In this document: positions 35,155 through 43,229 of the stretch, piece by piece | Position numbering within the stretch: position 1 is the first letter of the stretch | Layout: every line of letters begins with the position of its first letter | Assembly: GCA_041736895.1 (NCBI GenBank) | Contig: JBGSSS010000015.1 | Location: forward strand, 1-64,000 | Direction: 5' to 3' | DNA length: 64,000 nt | DNA from: JANRLT01 sp041736895 | GTDB lineage: Bacteria; Planctomycetota; Planctomycetia; Pirellulales; JALHPA01 | The notes under the pieces: generated by a model | What the model saw: only the letters and a program-made list of their open reading frames with translations | Told to the model about the DNA's origin: nothing | The model's database searches: none | Program-made: the position numbers and the translations under genes

Positions 35155-35283
35155 GTAGGTGCGGCTGTGCCGCACAAAGAACAGGTTCTCCAATTCAAAC
35201 ACGCTTCGCGGACCAAGCCGCTTGGCTTGCGAGATTGAATCTGCCGGCAACGTCGCGCGTTTGCCCGGCACAGCCGGGCCTAC
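35155..35283. repeat. GTAGG inverted pair, subfamily B
   Basis: The left unit at 35155 is GTAGG-TGCGGC-TGT-GCCGCA-CAAA. The right unit (35260-35283) is the inverse of GTAGG-CCCGGC-TGT-GCCGGG-CAAA. The right unit ends 4 bases from the stop of the TPR-alphaCTD gene. Confidence 0.85.
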
Positions 35284-35287
35284 GGGA

Positions 35288-36616
35288 TCAGTCGCCGCGG
35301 AGCTTGAGGCCCTTGATGGTGAGCTTTTCGCGGACTTCGTTGAGACTCGTCACGCCAAAGTTTTTGCATTCCAGCAGTTCGTCGCCCGTTTTGCGGAGGA
35401 GTTCGCCGATGGTGTTCATGCCGAGACGGATCATGCACTTGCGGGCACGAACCGACAGATTGAGGTCGCTGATTGGGCGATCGAGGACCGCTTGTTCGTC
35501 CGGGGAGAAGGATTCGGGTTCCGCCGTTGGTTCCGGTTCCAGCTTTTCGTTGGCGAACATGCCGAGCGAGAGACCCTTGCTGGCCATCATCTCACGGATT
35601 TCGACAAGCGAGGTCTCGCCAAAGTTCTTGCTCGCCAGGAGATCGGGTTCGCTCGTGCGAACAAGATCGCCGAGGGTTTGGACGCCCATTTTTTGCAGAC
35701 AGTTGCGGCTGCGAACGGAGAGTTCAAAATCGGTGACGGGGATGCTGAGGACTTGGACGAGGCGATCTTTGCGGCGCTGCGCGTCTTCGTCGTAGTACAT
35801 GTCGCGCGAGGCGGCGACATCCTTCAGGTACATCCGAGCACGAGGATGATTCGGGAAGGCATCGACGATGCGTTGGTAGCAATTGTTGGCCCGTTCGAAT
35901 TGCAGCCGGTCTTCGTACAAGACGCCAAGATTCAACAGCGCGCCGACATGAGCCGGGAAGCGAGCCAGCGAGCGTTCGTAGTATTGCACAGCCGTTTCGT
36001 CATTGCCACGGCGATCGTTTTCGAGCGCCAAACCGAACAACGCCCCGGAATGCTTCGGATCAACTTCGACGGCACGTTCGTAGAGGGCGATGACTTCGAG
36101 AGGATTTCCGCCGATGGCGGCAACCGTGGCCGCACGTTGATACAGGTATTCGGCCGTGCTTTCGACAGCGCCCGAGAGCTTGTCGAGGGCTTCGATCGCT
36201 TCGCTGTTCTTGTGCGAGTAACGGAGGGCTTCGACGCGGGCGAGTGTGCATTGATCGGCGTCGTAACCGGCCTTGGCCGCTGCATTGAAGCTATTGATCG
36301 CCGCTTCGAAGTTGTTCAATGCAGCGTGGCACTTGCCGGTGTAGAAGTTCGCGAGCGCGCCGCCGTCGCCTGTCTTGAGCGTGTCGAGCGCGATTTGGTA
36401 ACGGCCCAGGAGATAGAAGCTGACACCCAGGCGAACGGCCGAGGCGGGCGAGCGGTCTTCGCTCGATTCGAGTTCGTTGGTCGCTTCGCGGAGCACGCGG
36501 TGGTTGGCCGGGTCGTCGCTGATCGCTTCGACAATTTGTTGGATTTCTTGGGGACCGAATGTCCCGTTGGTGACGACGATCTGCTTGATATTCGAGGCGG
36601 CCAGCGTAACGGACAT
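35288..36616 (-). CDS. TPR protein with two RNA polymerase alpha-CTD modules
   Basis: The product is 442 aa. Residues ~1-60 form a small N-terminal domain. Residues ~60-280 form TPR-like helical pairs, for example ALFGLALENDRRGNDETAVQ and ALLNLGVLYEDRLQFERANN. Residues ~288-353 and ~378-442 are each an alpha-CTD: FELSVRSRNCLQKMGVQTLG and LNLSVRARKCMIRLGMNTIG, each followed by KNFG(E/V)TSL. The conserved Arg of the DNA-binding SVR segment is kept in both. A Pro/Glu-rich linker joins them. No other RNA polymerase region is present, so this is not RpoA. A role in transcription or DNA binding is inferred. A good ribosome site (AGGAGT) precedes the ATG. Confidence 0.85.
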   Translation of the reverse strand: MSVTLAASNIKQIVVTNGTFGPQEIQQIVEAISDDPANHRVLREATNELESSEDRSPASAVRLGVSFYLLGRYQIALDTLKTGDGGALANFYTGKCHAALNNFEAAINSFNAAAKAGYDADQCTLARVEALRYSHKNSEAIEALDKLSGAVESTAEYLYQRAATVAAIGGNPLEVIALYERAVEVDPKHSGALFGLALENDRRGNDETAVQYYERSLARFPAHVGALLNLGVLYEDRLQFERANNCYQRIVDAFPNHPRARMYLKDVAASRDMYYDEDAQRRKDRLVQVLSIPVTDFELSVRSRNCLQKMGVQTLGDLVRTSEPDLLASKNFGETSLVEIREMMASKGLSLGMFANEKLEPEPTAEPESFSPDEQAVLDRPISDLNLSVRARKCMIRLGMNTIGELLRKTGDELLECKNFGVTSLNEVREKLTIKGLKLRGD

Positions 36617-36689
36617 CGGGGACTCCTAAAGCGGGATAATTGCCGGCGGCAACAGCCACGGCGTGCAGATCCCTGCGTTGCAATTAACT

Positions 36690-36729
36690 AATAAAATGCC
36701 ACGAGTTTCCATCATTCGAAACCCGTGGC
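36690..36729 (-). terminator. Terminator of tRNA-Thr
   Basis: A 12-bp stem with one mismatch (GCCACGAGTTTC at 36698 with GAAACCCGTGGC ending at 36729) is followed on the minus strand by ATTTTATT. It begins 9 bases after the tRNA 3' end. Confidence 0.8.
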
Positions 36730-36737
36730 GTCAAAAG

Positions 36738-36810
36738 AGCCGACGGCGGGAGTTGAACCCGCAACCTCCGCATTACGAATGCGGCGCTCTGCCAATTGAG
36801 CTACGTTGGC
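36738..36810 (-). tRNA. tRNA-Thr (anticodon CGT)
   Basis: The minus strand folds into a full cloverleaf: acceptor GCCAACG/CGTCGGC (one A-C mismatch), D arm GCTC/GAGC, anticodon stem CCGCA/TGCGG with loop TTCGTAA, and T arm GCGGG-TTCAACT-CCCGC. The anticodon CGT reads ACG. CCA is not encoded, so it must be added after transcription. The gene is transcribed towards the TPR-alphaCTD gene and has its own terminator. Confidence 0.95.
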
Positions 36811-37019
36811 TGAGAAATTCGTGCCAGCAGCTTTTAATGGCTCCGGTTTTGCGGTCCGGAGTCAAAACTGCATTGGAACCTATTAAATTAAGAGTTTTAC
36901 CCGCGTTGGTCAAGTACCGGCTGGTATGGATTGCAAGCTCTGCAAAGTCTGTCAGTCAGCCAAGTTAGGATACCATCGACAAATACGAGACGCTGCTTGA
37001 GTTGGCCGGGTTCGCGCAT

Positions 37020-37117
37020 AAAAAAACGGGGTCTTCGCCGTGCCGGCAACACGCCGGCTTTGGAGGATGGTCAGGGGCAAGGCAACCACCCTCCACAATT
37101 TACGATCGAAGACCCCG
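37020..37117 (-). ncRNA. Candidate small structured RNA or terminator (minus strand)
   Basis: A perfect 11-bp closing stem (CGGGGTCTTCG at 37027 with CGAAGACCCCG at 37107) encloses two further hairpins: GCCGGC/GCCGGC (37042-37058) and TGGAGGATGGT/ACCACCCTCCA (37061-37095). Together they form a three-way junction. On the minus strand the closing stem is followed by seven T residues (complement of 37020-37026), as in an intrinsic terminator. No minus-strand protein gene lies upstream of it, so it may end a small RNA starting in 37120-37450. A short plus-strand frame through it has no family similarity I know. Confidence 0.35.
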
Positions 37118-37454
37118 CGGGCCATGACCACTTATACATGCATAAGTCGGGCCAATAGTTCTTGCGGAGCAGGCTGTTTTTCTTAAGGATATTGCTCATA
37201 ATGACTTATGATTTTCCTGGAATTGTTTTTCCGAGGAACAGCCGGATTTTCTCTCTGCGATTTCAATGCGCTTGTACAAAAATACTGATTCAGAATTCGC
37301 TGCATCTCAAGATAAGACGATAGGCACCTCTTGGGATTCTCACAATGAGACCGAAAGAATTGCGTTACATTCCCTTGGCGATAATCACACCCATTAGTTT
37401 TTCGTAGACGTTCCCCCTATCAACAATGAATTCACTTCGAGTAGTTTCATAGAC
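37118..37454. other. Intergenic region before the methyltransferase cluster
   Basis: This AT-rich region presumably holds the promoter of the plus-strand run starting at 37455. A small hairpin (ACTTAT/ATAAGT around 37130-37145) is present. I see no gene in it. Confidence 0.4.
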
Positions 37455-38396
37455 ATGCTGCGAACCGGAATATATCAAATCGAGCAATTGCTCCATTCGT
37501 CCCCAACGGATTGCTATGGACTAGCACGTCCTATTTCGATCGCGCTCTACGACAAAATCCACCAAGAGGATTCCGCGGAGGAATTGGGCGAGCGGATTCT
37601 TTTTCAATTCTCGAACGGCAGGGCAACTTTCAAACGAACACATAGCCGCCGCTTCGAAGAGTTTGACGAACAAGTCAGCCAGATTTTGTGCGGTAGCTTT
37701 GCTGCGAGTGATCCGTTTCGGGTTCACGACCTAGGGATCAGCGATGGCCGAACGGCGTGTGATTTTTACGAAAAATTGTCCCCGCTTTTTCAGCAGCTCG
37801 AGTATTGGGCATCTGATTATGAGTCCGAAGTCAATGTTTTCGAATCGAACAATAAGTCGCTCGCCCTGAGCGTCGACGGACAGCCGTTGGAAATGGTGGT
37901 GCCCCCATTTGTGTTCAATCTGGTCCAGTCGCCCAGTTGGAAACGTTATCCGCTCCATCGATTATGCCAATGGTATTACAAGAAAACCGCTTTACCCCGC
38001 TTGCAACAACTTGCGCAAGTGCAACCGGAACAAAACCGCCGTGTTCAACTCTTTTCGCAACGGAGTTTGAAATTAGCCGCAGCGCATCCGAATTTTCATT
38101 TGCTAACCTACAACGTGCTCCAGCCATTTCGAGTTTGTCATGAGTTGCAAGCAGTCCGCGCGATGAATGTTTTGAACCCGAACTACTTTCAGCCCGCGGA
38201 GCGGCACCTCGCCTTGGTCAATATTCATGCTTCCTTGAAGGACGGAGGTGTGCTCATTAGCGGCTCGAATTACGATGCATCCTCGCTAGTCAATGGCGGT
38301 GTTTATCGAAAGCAGGGAACCGGTTTTGAGTTGCACACCAAATTTGGCAGCGGACATCCCTGGCATCAAGAGATCCTCACGCTGAATGTCGGTTAA
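37455..38396 (+). CDS. SAM-dependent methyltransferase, CheR-like fold
   Basis: The product is 313 aa. A Rossmann motif I is visible in FRVHDLGISDGRTACDFYEK (about residue 95), with an acidic strand-2 end in YWASDYESEV. The late motif AVRAMNVLNPNYF followed by LALVNIHASLKDGGVLISGS matches CheR-type and related methyltransferases. There is no chemotaxis gene nearby, so a metabolic substrate is more likely. It is the first gene of a run with a CapK-like enzyme, a DUF362 protein and a lipid-kinase-like enzyme. The substrate is unknown. Confidence 0.65.
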   Translation: MLRTGIYQIEQLLHSSPTDCYGLARPISIALYDKIHQEDSAEELGERILFQFSNGRATFKRTHSRRFEEFDEQVSQILCGSFAASDPFRVHDLGISDGRTACDFYEKLSPLFQQLEYWASDYESEVNVFESNNKSLALSVDGQPLEMVVPPFVFNLVQSPSWKRYPLHRLCQWYYKKTALPRLQQLAQVQPEQNRRVQLFSQRSLKLAAAHPNFHLLTYNVLQPFRVCHELQAVRAMNVLNPNYFQPAERHLALVNIHASLKDGGVLISGSNYDASSLVNGGVYRKQGTGFELHTKFGSGHPWHQEILTLNVG

Positions 38397-38450
38397 CGAT
38401 CATTTAGTGATTATGGGTGCAATCGCAACGTACCGCGCTTGATTTAGCAG

Positions 38451-39800
38451 ATGCTTTCTATGAGCAGCACACGCAGAGCTCTTTATGATTTGTTTTGCAA
38501 AATTCGGGGGATTCATGTCCCGAAATATATACGGCAATACAGGGAGGCGGACGCTTCCGAGCAGCGTTCTTCGATATTCACAAGCAAGCTCAAAACGCTC
38601 CTGTTGCATTGCCAACATTCAGTCCCCTATTATCGCAGATTGTTTCAGGCTTCTGGAATCGGCGTCGGCACGGACCATGATCCTTTTGCAGCACTAAAGC
38701 TGCTTCCGCAATTGACCAAGCCGATTCTGCGGCAACAGTCACAGGAATTATGCTCCGATGATTTGGGGAAGCGGGTTTGGTTCACCAACACCTCCGGAGG
38801 TTCGACCGGGGAGCCTGTCCGTTTGATTCAAGACCGCGAGTATTCCGAGCGTTCCGCGGCGGTGACCGAACTCTATTCAAACTGGGCCGGCATTGAATAC
38901 GGCGAACCTCGGATCCACCTTTGGGGATCGGAACGCGATTTATTTCACCGACGTTTGGATTGGCGAACTAGATTAGGAAATACACTGCGCAACATCAAGC
39001 TGCTAAACGCATTTTCCATGACCCCGGAACGAATGCGGCAGTATTTGTCCACGATCAACCAATTCCGGCCCCGCTTGCTCATCTGCTATGCCCAGGCGAT
39101 TTACGAATTGGCGTTGTTTGCGGAAAGAGAAGGGTTCGCGGTTGCTTCTCCGCGTGGGATCATCACGACCGCGGGAACCCTATATCCCTTCATGCGCGAA
39201 AAAATTGCGGCTGTCTTTGGCTGCCCTGTCTTTAACCGATACGGTTCTCGCGAAGTCAGTTTAATTGCGGCGGAGCGGCCGAATTTCGATGGCTTGGTTG
39301 TCTCAAATTTCAACAATTATATCGAAGTGGTAGATGAAGCGGGCAATCCTGCCCAGCCAGGGATCGAGGGAGATATTGTGGTGACGAACTTGGTCAATCT
39401 TGCAATGCCACTCGTGCGGTATGCCATTGGAGATAGGGGAATCCTAGCCAATCCCAGCGATTCCCTAGGCCGGCAAATCTTGTTGAAAGTTTCGGGCCGT
39501 AACGTCGATATGTTCCGCAAAGCCGATGGTACCTTGATAGATGGAGAGTACTTTACGCATTTGCTGTACTTTCGAGACTGGCTTACCAAGTTTCAAGTCA
39601 TCCAGCGTTCAACCGAGCAAGTCGTTTTTAAGCTGGTGCTATGCGACGATGCGCCTCCGGCTGAGCTCGATGATATTCGCACCAAGACTCAGTTTGCTTT
39701 AGGTTCAGAGGTCCAAGTCGATTTCGAGTTCCTGGCAGAAATCCCCGCCAGTGCCTCGGGCAAGTATCGCTATACAATTTCCGAAGTTCCCGCGCCCTAA
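38451..39800 (+). CDS. CapK/PaaK-like adenylate-forming enzyme
   Basis: The product is 449 aa (an ATG at 38460 is equally possible). The phosphate-binding motif NTSGGSTGEPVRLIQDREYS, the PaaK-type RYGSREVSLIAAERPNFDGL and the adenylate motif YAIGDRG are present, with a C-terminal SGRNVDMFRKADGTLIDGEY domain. CapK-like proteins in polysaccharide loci activate carboxylates as acyl-AMP or CoA esters. Here it is flanked by a methyltransferase and a DUF362 protein, so it may activate an acid that is attached to a glycan or lipid. The gap to the next gene is 8 bases. Confidence 0.82.
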   Translation: MLSMSSTRRALYDLFCKIRGIHVPKYIRQYREADASEQRSSIFTSKLKTLLLHCQHSVPYYRRLFQASGIGVGTDHDPFAALKLLPQLTKPILRQQSQELCSDDLGKRVWFTNTSGGSTGEPVRLIQDREYSERSAAVTELYSNWAGIEYGEPRIHLWGSERDLFHRRLDWRTRLGNTLRNIKLLNAFSMTPERMRQYLSTINQFRPRLLICYAQAIYELALFAEREGFAVASPRGIITTAGTLYPFMREKIAAVFGCPVFNRYGSREVSLIAAERPNFDGLVVSNFNNYIEVVDEAGNPAQPGIEGDIVVTNLVNLAMPLVRYAIGDRGILANPSDSLGRQILLKVSGRNVDMFRKADGTLIDGEYFTHLLYFRDWLTKFQVIQRSTEQVVFKLVLCDDAPPAELDDIRTKTQFALGSEVQVDFEFLAEIPASASGKYRYTISEVPAP

Positions 39801-39808
39801 TTTGCCGC

Positions 39809-41347
39809 ATGCAATCGTTTATTGAGGATCCCCGTGTCGCGGTAGTCCGCGAAGCCTCGCGTTATCCCTCGGATGCGCCCTATGCGCCGAGCGAAGCGAT
39901 GCCGGAGTGGCCGGGCATGGCTCTCGGCACAGAAGACAACTCAGCCTATCGGGCAGTTCGCCAACTGTTGCTGACTTGGGGATGCGACAAAGAAAATCAG
40001 AATACTCCGGCATGGAATCCGCTGGGTGACTTCGTGAAACCGGGCAACAAGGTGATCCTCAAGCCGAATTTTGTTTGCCATCGCAATCAGGGGGAACGGC
40101 TCTATGGGATTACGGACACGCTCGGGCTTGTGACCCATGGTTCGGTGGTGCGGGTCGTTGTTGATTATGTGGCCAAGGCCCTAAACGGATCGGGCACGAT
40201 CGTCATCGGGGACTGCCCGCTGCAAGGCACCAATTGGCCCGCCCTCGTCAAGCTCGTCGGTTTGCAAGAACTCGTCGAGTATGCCCAGAAAAACTTTCCC
40301 GGCATTCAGGTCGTTGCTCGGGATTACCGGCTGGGACGTGCCCATGTTGTCAATGACGTAGTGAAGCAGCGCGTAGTGGACGAGTCCAACTTGGAAGAAT
40401 ATGTCGAGCTCGATCTTCAGTCCGACAGTTTGCTCCTACCCTTGATGAGCAACGGCTATGAATTTGGAGTGAGCCAGTATGCCAAGCATCGCATGCGGGC
40501 CGCGCACACGCCGTTGGTGAACAAGTACCTGATCCATCGCGATTTCGTCACGGCCGACGTGATGATCAATCTGCCCAAGATGAAGTCGCACATGAAGGCT
40601 GGCATCACCTGCGCGCTGAAAAACTTTGTCGGGATCAACGGGCACAAGGACTACTTGCCCCATTTTCGTTTTGGCAGTCCCAGTCAAGGCGGTGACGAGT
40701 ATCCCGATGGCAATTGGCTCTGGCATTTGGGCTGGTATTTTGCCCATCGCGATTGGGAAATGGAAACTGGTTGGAACAAATATTTGTTCGGCCGCATGTC
40801 GTCACTTTGTCACCAGTTCCAACGCCGGCTCGGAGCCGATCCCGCAAAAGCCGCCATGAACGGCGGCGGCTGGCACGGCAACGACACGCTCTGGCGGACG
40901 ATCCTCGATGTGAATCGGGCTTTTTTTTACTACGACCGCGAGACCAAGGGGATGGGGCAGCAGCCCTCGAAACAAATCCGCTACCTGGCCATCTTGGATG
41001 GTTTGGTAGGCGGGCATAAAGAAAGTCCTCTCTCGCCAACGCCGCTCAATGCGGGGTTCATGCTGGCCGCACAGAATCCTTTGGCGTTGGATACCGTGGC
41101 GGCCGCGTTGATGGGCTTGGATTGGCGTCTGCTGCGTCAGCTTGCGAAAGGATTCGACATTGCGAGTCGTCCCTTGGTAACTTATGCTCCAGAGCAAATC
41201 GAAATCCTGGGAAACTTAGGCATTCAAAGAGTCCAAGAGATTTACGATCAAGAATTATTTAAGCGTTTTGAAGCATCTTATGGATATCGCGGCCATGTCG
41301 AATATCAAAGCATCATCGCTCTGAGCAAGCGTGTCGAAAAGGCATAA
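39809..41347 (+). CDS. DUF362 domain-containing protein
   Basis: The product is 512 aa. DUF362 segments are seen at DFVKPGNKVILKPNFV, GSGTIVIGDCPLQGTNW, TADVMINLPKMKSHMKAGIT followed by CALKNFVGINGHKD, and LAILDGLVGGHKESPLSPTP. The ferredoxin-like CxxC clusters found in some DUF362 proteins are absent. The biochemical activity of this family is not settled. Its tight position between the CapK-like and diacylglycerol-kinase-like genes suggests a shared pathway. Confidence 0.88.
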   Translation: MQSFIEDPRVAVVREASRYPSDAPYAPSEAMPEWPGMALGTEDNSAYRAVRQLLLTWGCDKENQNTPAWNPLGDFVKPGNKVILKPNFVCHRNQGERLYGITDTLGLVTHGSVVRVVVDYVAKALNGSGTIVIGDCPLQGTNWPALVKLVGLQELVEYAQKNFPGIQVVARDYRLGRAHVVNDVVKQRVVDESNLEEYVELDLQSDSLLLPLMSNGYEFGVSQYAKHRMRAAHTPLVNKYLIHRDFVTADVMINLPKMKSHMKAGITCALKNFVGINGHKDYLPHFRFGSPSQGGDEYPDGNWLWHLGWYFAHRDWEMETGWNKYLFGRMSSLCHQFQRRLGADPAKAAMNGGGWHGNDTLWRTILDVNRAFFYYDRETKGMGQQPSKQIRYLAILDGLVGGHKESPLSPTPLNAGFMLAAQNPLALDTVAAALMGLDWRLLRQLAKGFDIASRPLVTYAPEQIEILGNLGIQRVQEIYDQELFKRFEASYGYRGHVEYQSIIALSKRVEKA

Positions 41348-41369
41348 GATTTTTGCGTGAGGAATCAAG

Positions 41370-42314
41370 ATGGAGAGTGATAGCCAGCGCTTGGTGATCA
41401 TCTCGCGCAATCCGAATTCTGGAAAATCTGGAAGCCTTGAGCAAGTCGCCGAGTTGCGGCAGCAGCTCATCGCCGCTGGTTATCAAGTCTTCGTACTAGA
41501 CAGTGTCGCTGCTTGTTGTGAACAAGTGCAGCAAGGTCTCGACGCGGGCAACCTGCGCGCGGTCATCGGCGTTGGCGGCGATGGAACGTTGAATATGCTT
41601 GCCAATAAACTGCCGGCAAGTGTGCCGTTTCTCGGCTTTCCGATGGGGACGGAAAACCTCGTGGCCAAGTATCTTGGCTGGTCGTCCGATCCATGGCGTG
41701 TCTGTGATTTGCTAAAGAACGGAGTGGTCGTCGATTTGGACGTCGGGCTTGCCAATGGCCAGATTTTTTTGGCGATGTTTAGCTGCGGACTTGATGCCGA
41801 AGTTGTCCACCGCTTGCATTCCGAGCGGCGCGGACACATTACTCATGCCAGCTATGTGAGACCGATCATTCAGGCCCTCGGAGAATACAAATACCCCCCC
41901 TTTCAAATCGGGTTTTCTCCCGCGGACAATGTCGCGTCACCTCAAACACCGCATACCGCGCGCTGGCTGTTTGTCAGCAATTTGCCCACTTACGCGGGCC
42001 AGATCGGCATCACCCCCGAGGCGACACCGACCGATGGTTTGCTGGATTGGTGCTCATTTCAGGCTGGCTCTTTTGGCCGTAGCTTGGGATATTTAATCTC
42101 AGTGTTGCTCCGGCGGCACCCGAAATTGCGTGACTGCCGGATGGGACAAGGAGGAGAATTTCAGTTGACTTCGACCGAACCCAAGGCAGTGCCAGTTCCG
42201 TACCAAATTGATGGTGACCCTGGCGGTTTCCTGCCAGTCGAAATCAAAGTCCTGCCTGGCCGGTTTCGAGCCATCGTTGATCGAGATTGGAGTTCGAACA
42301 AGTTTCGCAAGTAA
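41370..42314 (+). CDS. Diacylglycerol kinase family protein
   Basis: The product is 314 aa. The N-terminal LVIISRNPNSGKSGS, the nucleotide-binding GVGGDGTLNMLAN (GGDGTLN at residues 69-75) and FPMGTENLVAKYLG are the NAD-kinase/diacylglycerol-kinase superfold motifs. The C-terminal beta-sandwich contains ARWLFVSNLPTYAGQIGITP and VPYQIDGDPGG. It probably phosphorylates a lipid such as diacylglycerol or a sphingoid-type base. GAGGAA lies 5 bases before the ATG. Confidence 0.88.
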   Translation: MESDSQRLVIISRNPNSGKSGSLEQVAELRQQLIAAGYQVFVLDSVAACCEQVQQGLDAGNLRAVIGVGGDGTLNMLANKLPASVPFLGFPMGTENLVAKYLGWSSDPWRVCDLLKNGVVVDLDVGLANGQIFLAMFSCGLDAEVVHRLHSERRGHITHASYVRPIIQALGEYKYPPFQIGFSPADNVASPQTPHTARWLFVSNLPTYAGQIGITPEATPTDGLLDWCSFQAGSFGRSLGYLISVLLRRHPKLRDCRMGQGGEFQLTSTEPKAVPVPYQIDGDPGGFLPVEIKVLPGRFRAIVDRDWSSNKFRK

Positions 42315-42356
42315 CGAAGAATCGATGTTTCTCACTTTCAGGGACGAGGGTTCGCC

Positions 42357-43190
42357 GTGGTCAACAAGATTGCCGAGATTGGAAACTACCGTTGTGGTCC
42401 GGGCCAACCCTTGTTGCTGATTGCCGGGCCGTGTGTCATCGAATCGCGTGAGCTGACGCTGAGGATCGCGACCACCCTTTGTGAAATTACAGCCAAACTT
42501 CCGGTGCAATTGGTTTTCAAGGCATCCTTCGACAAAGCCAACCGCACAAGCGCAAGTTCTTTTCGCGGATTGGGAATGGAAGAGGGCCTGAAGATCCTGT
42601 CCGAGGTAAAAAAGGCTACCGGCCTGCCCGTGACAACAGATCTGCACGAATCACAGCAATGCCCGGCCGTGGCCGAGGTTTGTGACATCCTGCAGATCCC
42701 TGCCTTCCTCTGCCGCCAAACCGATTTGCTCGTCGCGGCGGCCGAGACTGGCCGTGTGGTGCATGTGAAGAAGGGCCAGTTCGTCGCGCCATGGGATATG
42801 AAAAACGTCGTCGCCAAACTCGATAGCGCCGGAGCTAAGAACGTCATGCTCTGCGAACGCGGAACATTCTTTGGTTACGGCCGGTTGGTCAATGACATGC
42901 GGGCGTTGCCCGATATGCGAGCGATGGGTGTGCCCGTCATTTTCGATGCGACGCATAGCGTTCAAGAACCGGGCGGACTCGGCACGGCCACCGGAGGCAA
43001 TCGCGCGATGGTCGAACCGCTCGCCCGCGCGGCGGTCGCGGTGGGAGTTGATGGGTTGTTTTTCGAAACGCACCCCGACCCCGACAAGTCGCCAAGCGAC
43101 GGCGCGAACATGATCCCACTCGATCGGTTCGAGGGGATGCTACAGCGGCTGCTGAAGCTTCGAGTTGTTGCAAACGAAATTGCAATGTAA
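42357..43190 (+). CDS. kdsA: 3-deoxy-8-phosphooctulonate synthase
   Basis: The product is 277 aa from a GTG start. The motif LLLIAGPCVIESREL has Cys where metal-independent enzymes have Asn (GGMNVLES), so this is the metal-dependent class. The other expected metal ligands are present in IFDATHSVQEPGG, FFETHPDPDKSPSDGANM. KdsA condenses phosphoenolpyruvate with arabinose 5-phosphate to Kdo 8-phosphate for lipopolysaccharide. Finding it at the end of the CapK/DUF362/DagK run links that run to envelope glycolipid synthesis. Confidence 0.93.
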   Translation: MVNKIAEIGNYRCGPGQPLLLIAGPCVIESRELTLRIATTLCEITAKLPVQLVFKASFDKANRTSASSFRGLGMEEGLKILSEVKKATGLPVTTDLHESQQCPAVAEVCDILQIPAFLCRQTDLLVAAAETGRVVHVKKGQFVAPWDMKNVVAKLDSAGAKNVMLCERGTFFGYGRLVNDMRALPDMRAMGVPVIFDATHSVQEPGGLGTATGGNRAMVEPLARAAVAVGVDGLFFETHPDPDKSPSDGANMIPLDRFEGMLQRLLKLRVVANEIAM

Positions 43191-43229
43191 GTCCCTCAGC
43201 AAAATTATCTCGCCGATTCGCAATTCTTT

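Noticed and set aside
33739..35238. A 499-codon plus-strand frame
   Set aside because: It is antisense to the DUF1501 gene and shows no family similarity; the DUF1501 frame carries all recognised motifs.
35159..36691. A 510-codon plus-strand frame
   Set aside because: It is antisense to the TPR-alphaCTD gene, and its translation has no recognisable domain.
36931..37158. A 75-aa plus-strand gene
   Set aside because: The frame runs through a strong three-way hairpin structure and the translation has no known family; an RNA or repeat explains the region better.
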